The translations under genes and the position numbers were made by a program. From assembly GCA_905221605.1 (NCBI GenBank), contig CAJNDS010000602.1, forward strand, positions 335,001-399,000: a stretch of 64,000 bases of DNA. Direction: 5' to 3'. Below, piece by piece: positions 63,586 through 64,000 of the stretch; positions within the stretch are counted from its first letter, which is position 1; each line of letters begins with the position of its first letter. The DNA is from Symbiodinium natans. Taxonomy: Eukaryota; Sar; Dinophyceae; Suessiales; Symbiodiniaceae. Under the pieces are notes generated by a model. That model did not search any database. It was not told where the DNA came from and worked only from the letters and a program-made list of their open reading frames with translations.

Positions 63586-64000
63586 GGTTTAGGGTGTAGG
63601 TCTAGGTTTAGGGTTTAGGGTTTCGGGATGGGTTCAGGGTTTCAGGTTTCGGGCTGAACGATGTAGTCCTACATGTAAAAAACTCCGCAATCTGAACCGT
63701 ACGCTTGAAGCCCGAGCCACCTTCAGCCAAAACTCCCAACCCTAAACCCTAAACCCCTGAACCCGAAGCCACTCTAAACCCAATTCCCCAAGCTCCTCCG
63801 AATCTCCCAAAACCCTCAAAACCCTCAAAAGCCCCAAAACCCCCAAACCCCCAAAGCCCCCAAAGCCCCCCAAAAAACCCGACAGCCTCCAAGCCCCCAA
63901 CACCCCCAAGACCTCAAAACCCTAACCTCTCCAAAGTAGGCTACATATGGGGGGTTTAGGATATTAGGGATACCTTCTTGGGGTCCCTATAAGGGGATCC

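Larger units (their letters stand above)
58871..64000. repeat. Interstitial telomere-repeat cluster 13
   Basis: C-strand arrays: 58873-58968, 59062-59145, 59735-59855 (with CCCTAACTCC units), 60430-60655 (mostly CCCTCAAA). G-strand arrays: 59265-59350, 59455-59480, 60055-60140, 60714-60752, 61252-61440, 62302-62440 (TTAGGGC block), 62478-62575, 62712-62760, 63415-63484, 63589-63650. Islands at 60662-60713, 60965-61069, 61440-61545, 61620-61700, 62589-62673 and 63484-63585 are exon-like on +. 61750-62160 has overlapping ORFs on both strands without domains. 63720-63930 is a C/A-rich degenerate tract. Confidence 0.9.

Noticed and set aside
1-64000. Dinoflagellate spliced-leader, tRNA or rRNA genes
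   Set aside because: I looked for the spliced-leader core, the tRNA B-box and conserved rRNA words and saw no convincing match. A covariance-model scan would be decisive.

Overview
The window is nuclear DNA of a eukaryote with Arabidopsis-type (TTTAGGG)n telomere repeats. A dinoflagellate or close alveolate relative is my best guess, at about 0.6. The reasons are massive interspersion of short telomere-like arrays, splice acceptors ending in AG|G, and a CCCH-zinc-finger-rich retroelement coding region. A plant or another alga is not excluded by sequence alone. There is no bacterial-style gene packing, and I recognised no rRNA, tRNA or CRISPR array.

Layout. From 1 to about 15.7 kb, and again at 20.2-40.5, 43.3-46.8 and 55.5-64 kb, the DNA alternates between interstitial telomere-repeat arrays (TTTAGGG or CCCTAAA on the + strand, about 20-470 bp, in mixed orientation) and unique islands of about 70-200 bp. 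Many islands are open in one frame and are flanked by a pyrimidine-rich AG on the left and a GT on the right. The right-hand GT is often the first GT of the array itself. I read these as exon-like pieces separated by telomere-filled introns or as gene debris, and the sequence cannot decide between them. Recognisable genes are an M19-type membrane dipeptidase (2130-3422, one intron and one frameshift), a degenerate BTB-domain gene (16403-17066) and a membrane-anchored laminin-G-like protein (29413-30108).

The 15.7-20.1 kb stretch is nearly free of telomere repeats. It holds the BTB relic, copies of a dispersed repeat and a ~110-bp minisatellite that reappears inverted inside a TIR-bounded element at 20.7-21.3 kb. 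Between 40.5 and 43.1 kb, six abutting minisatellites (three of period 42 bp, then ~64, ~73 and 14 bp) lie between ends matching a short TIR element family.

The largest object is a young LTR-flanked element on the minus strand (46840-55494; 8,655 bp). It has 205-206-bp LTRs differing at two positions, a 5-bp target duplication in a CCCTAAA array, a polypurine tract and a PBS resembling the initiator-tRNA anticodon arm. It is almost wholly coding, yet I see no protease, integrase, reverse transcriptase or RNase H. Instead it encodes WW, S1-like, MLLE/PABC-like, SAM-like and six CCCH zinc-finger domains across frame-shifted ORFs. It looks like a non-autonomous TR-GAG-type retroelement carrying RNA-binding cargo, and it is the best candidate here for an undescribed system.
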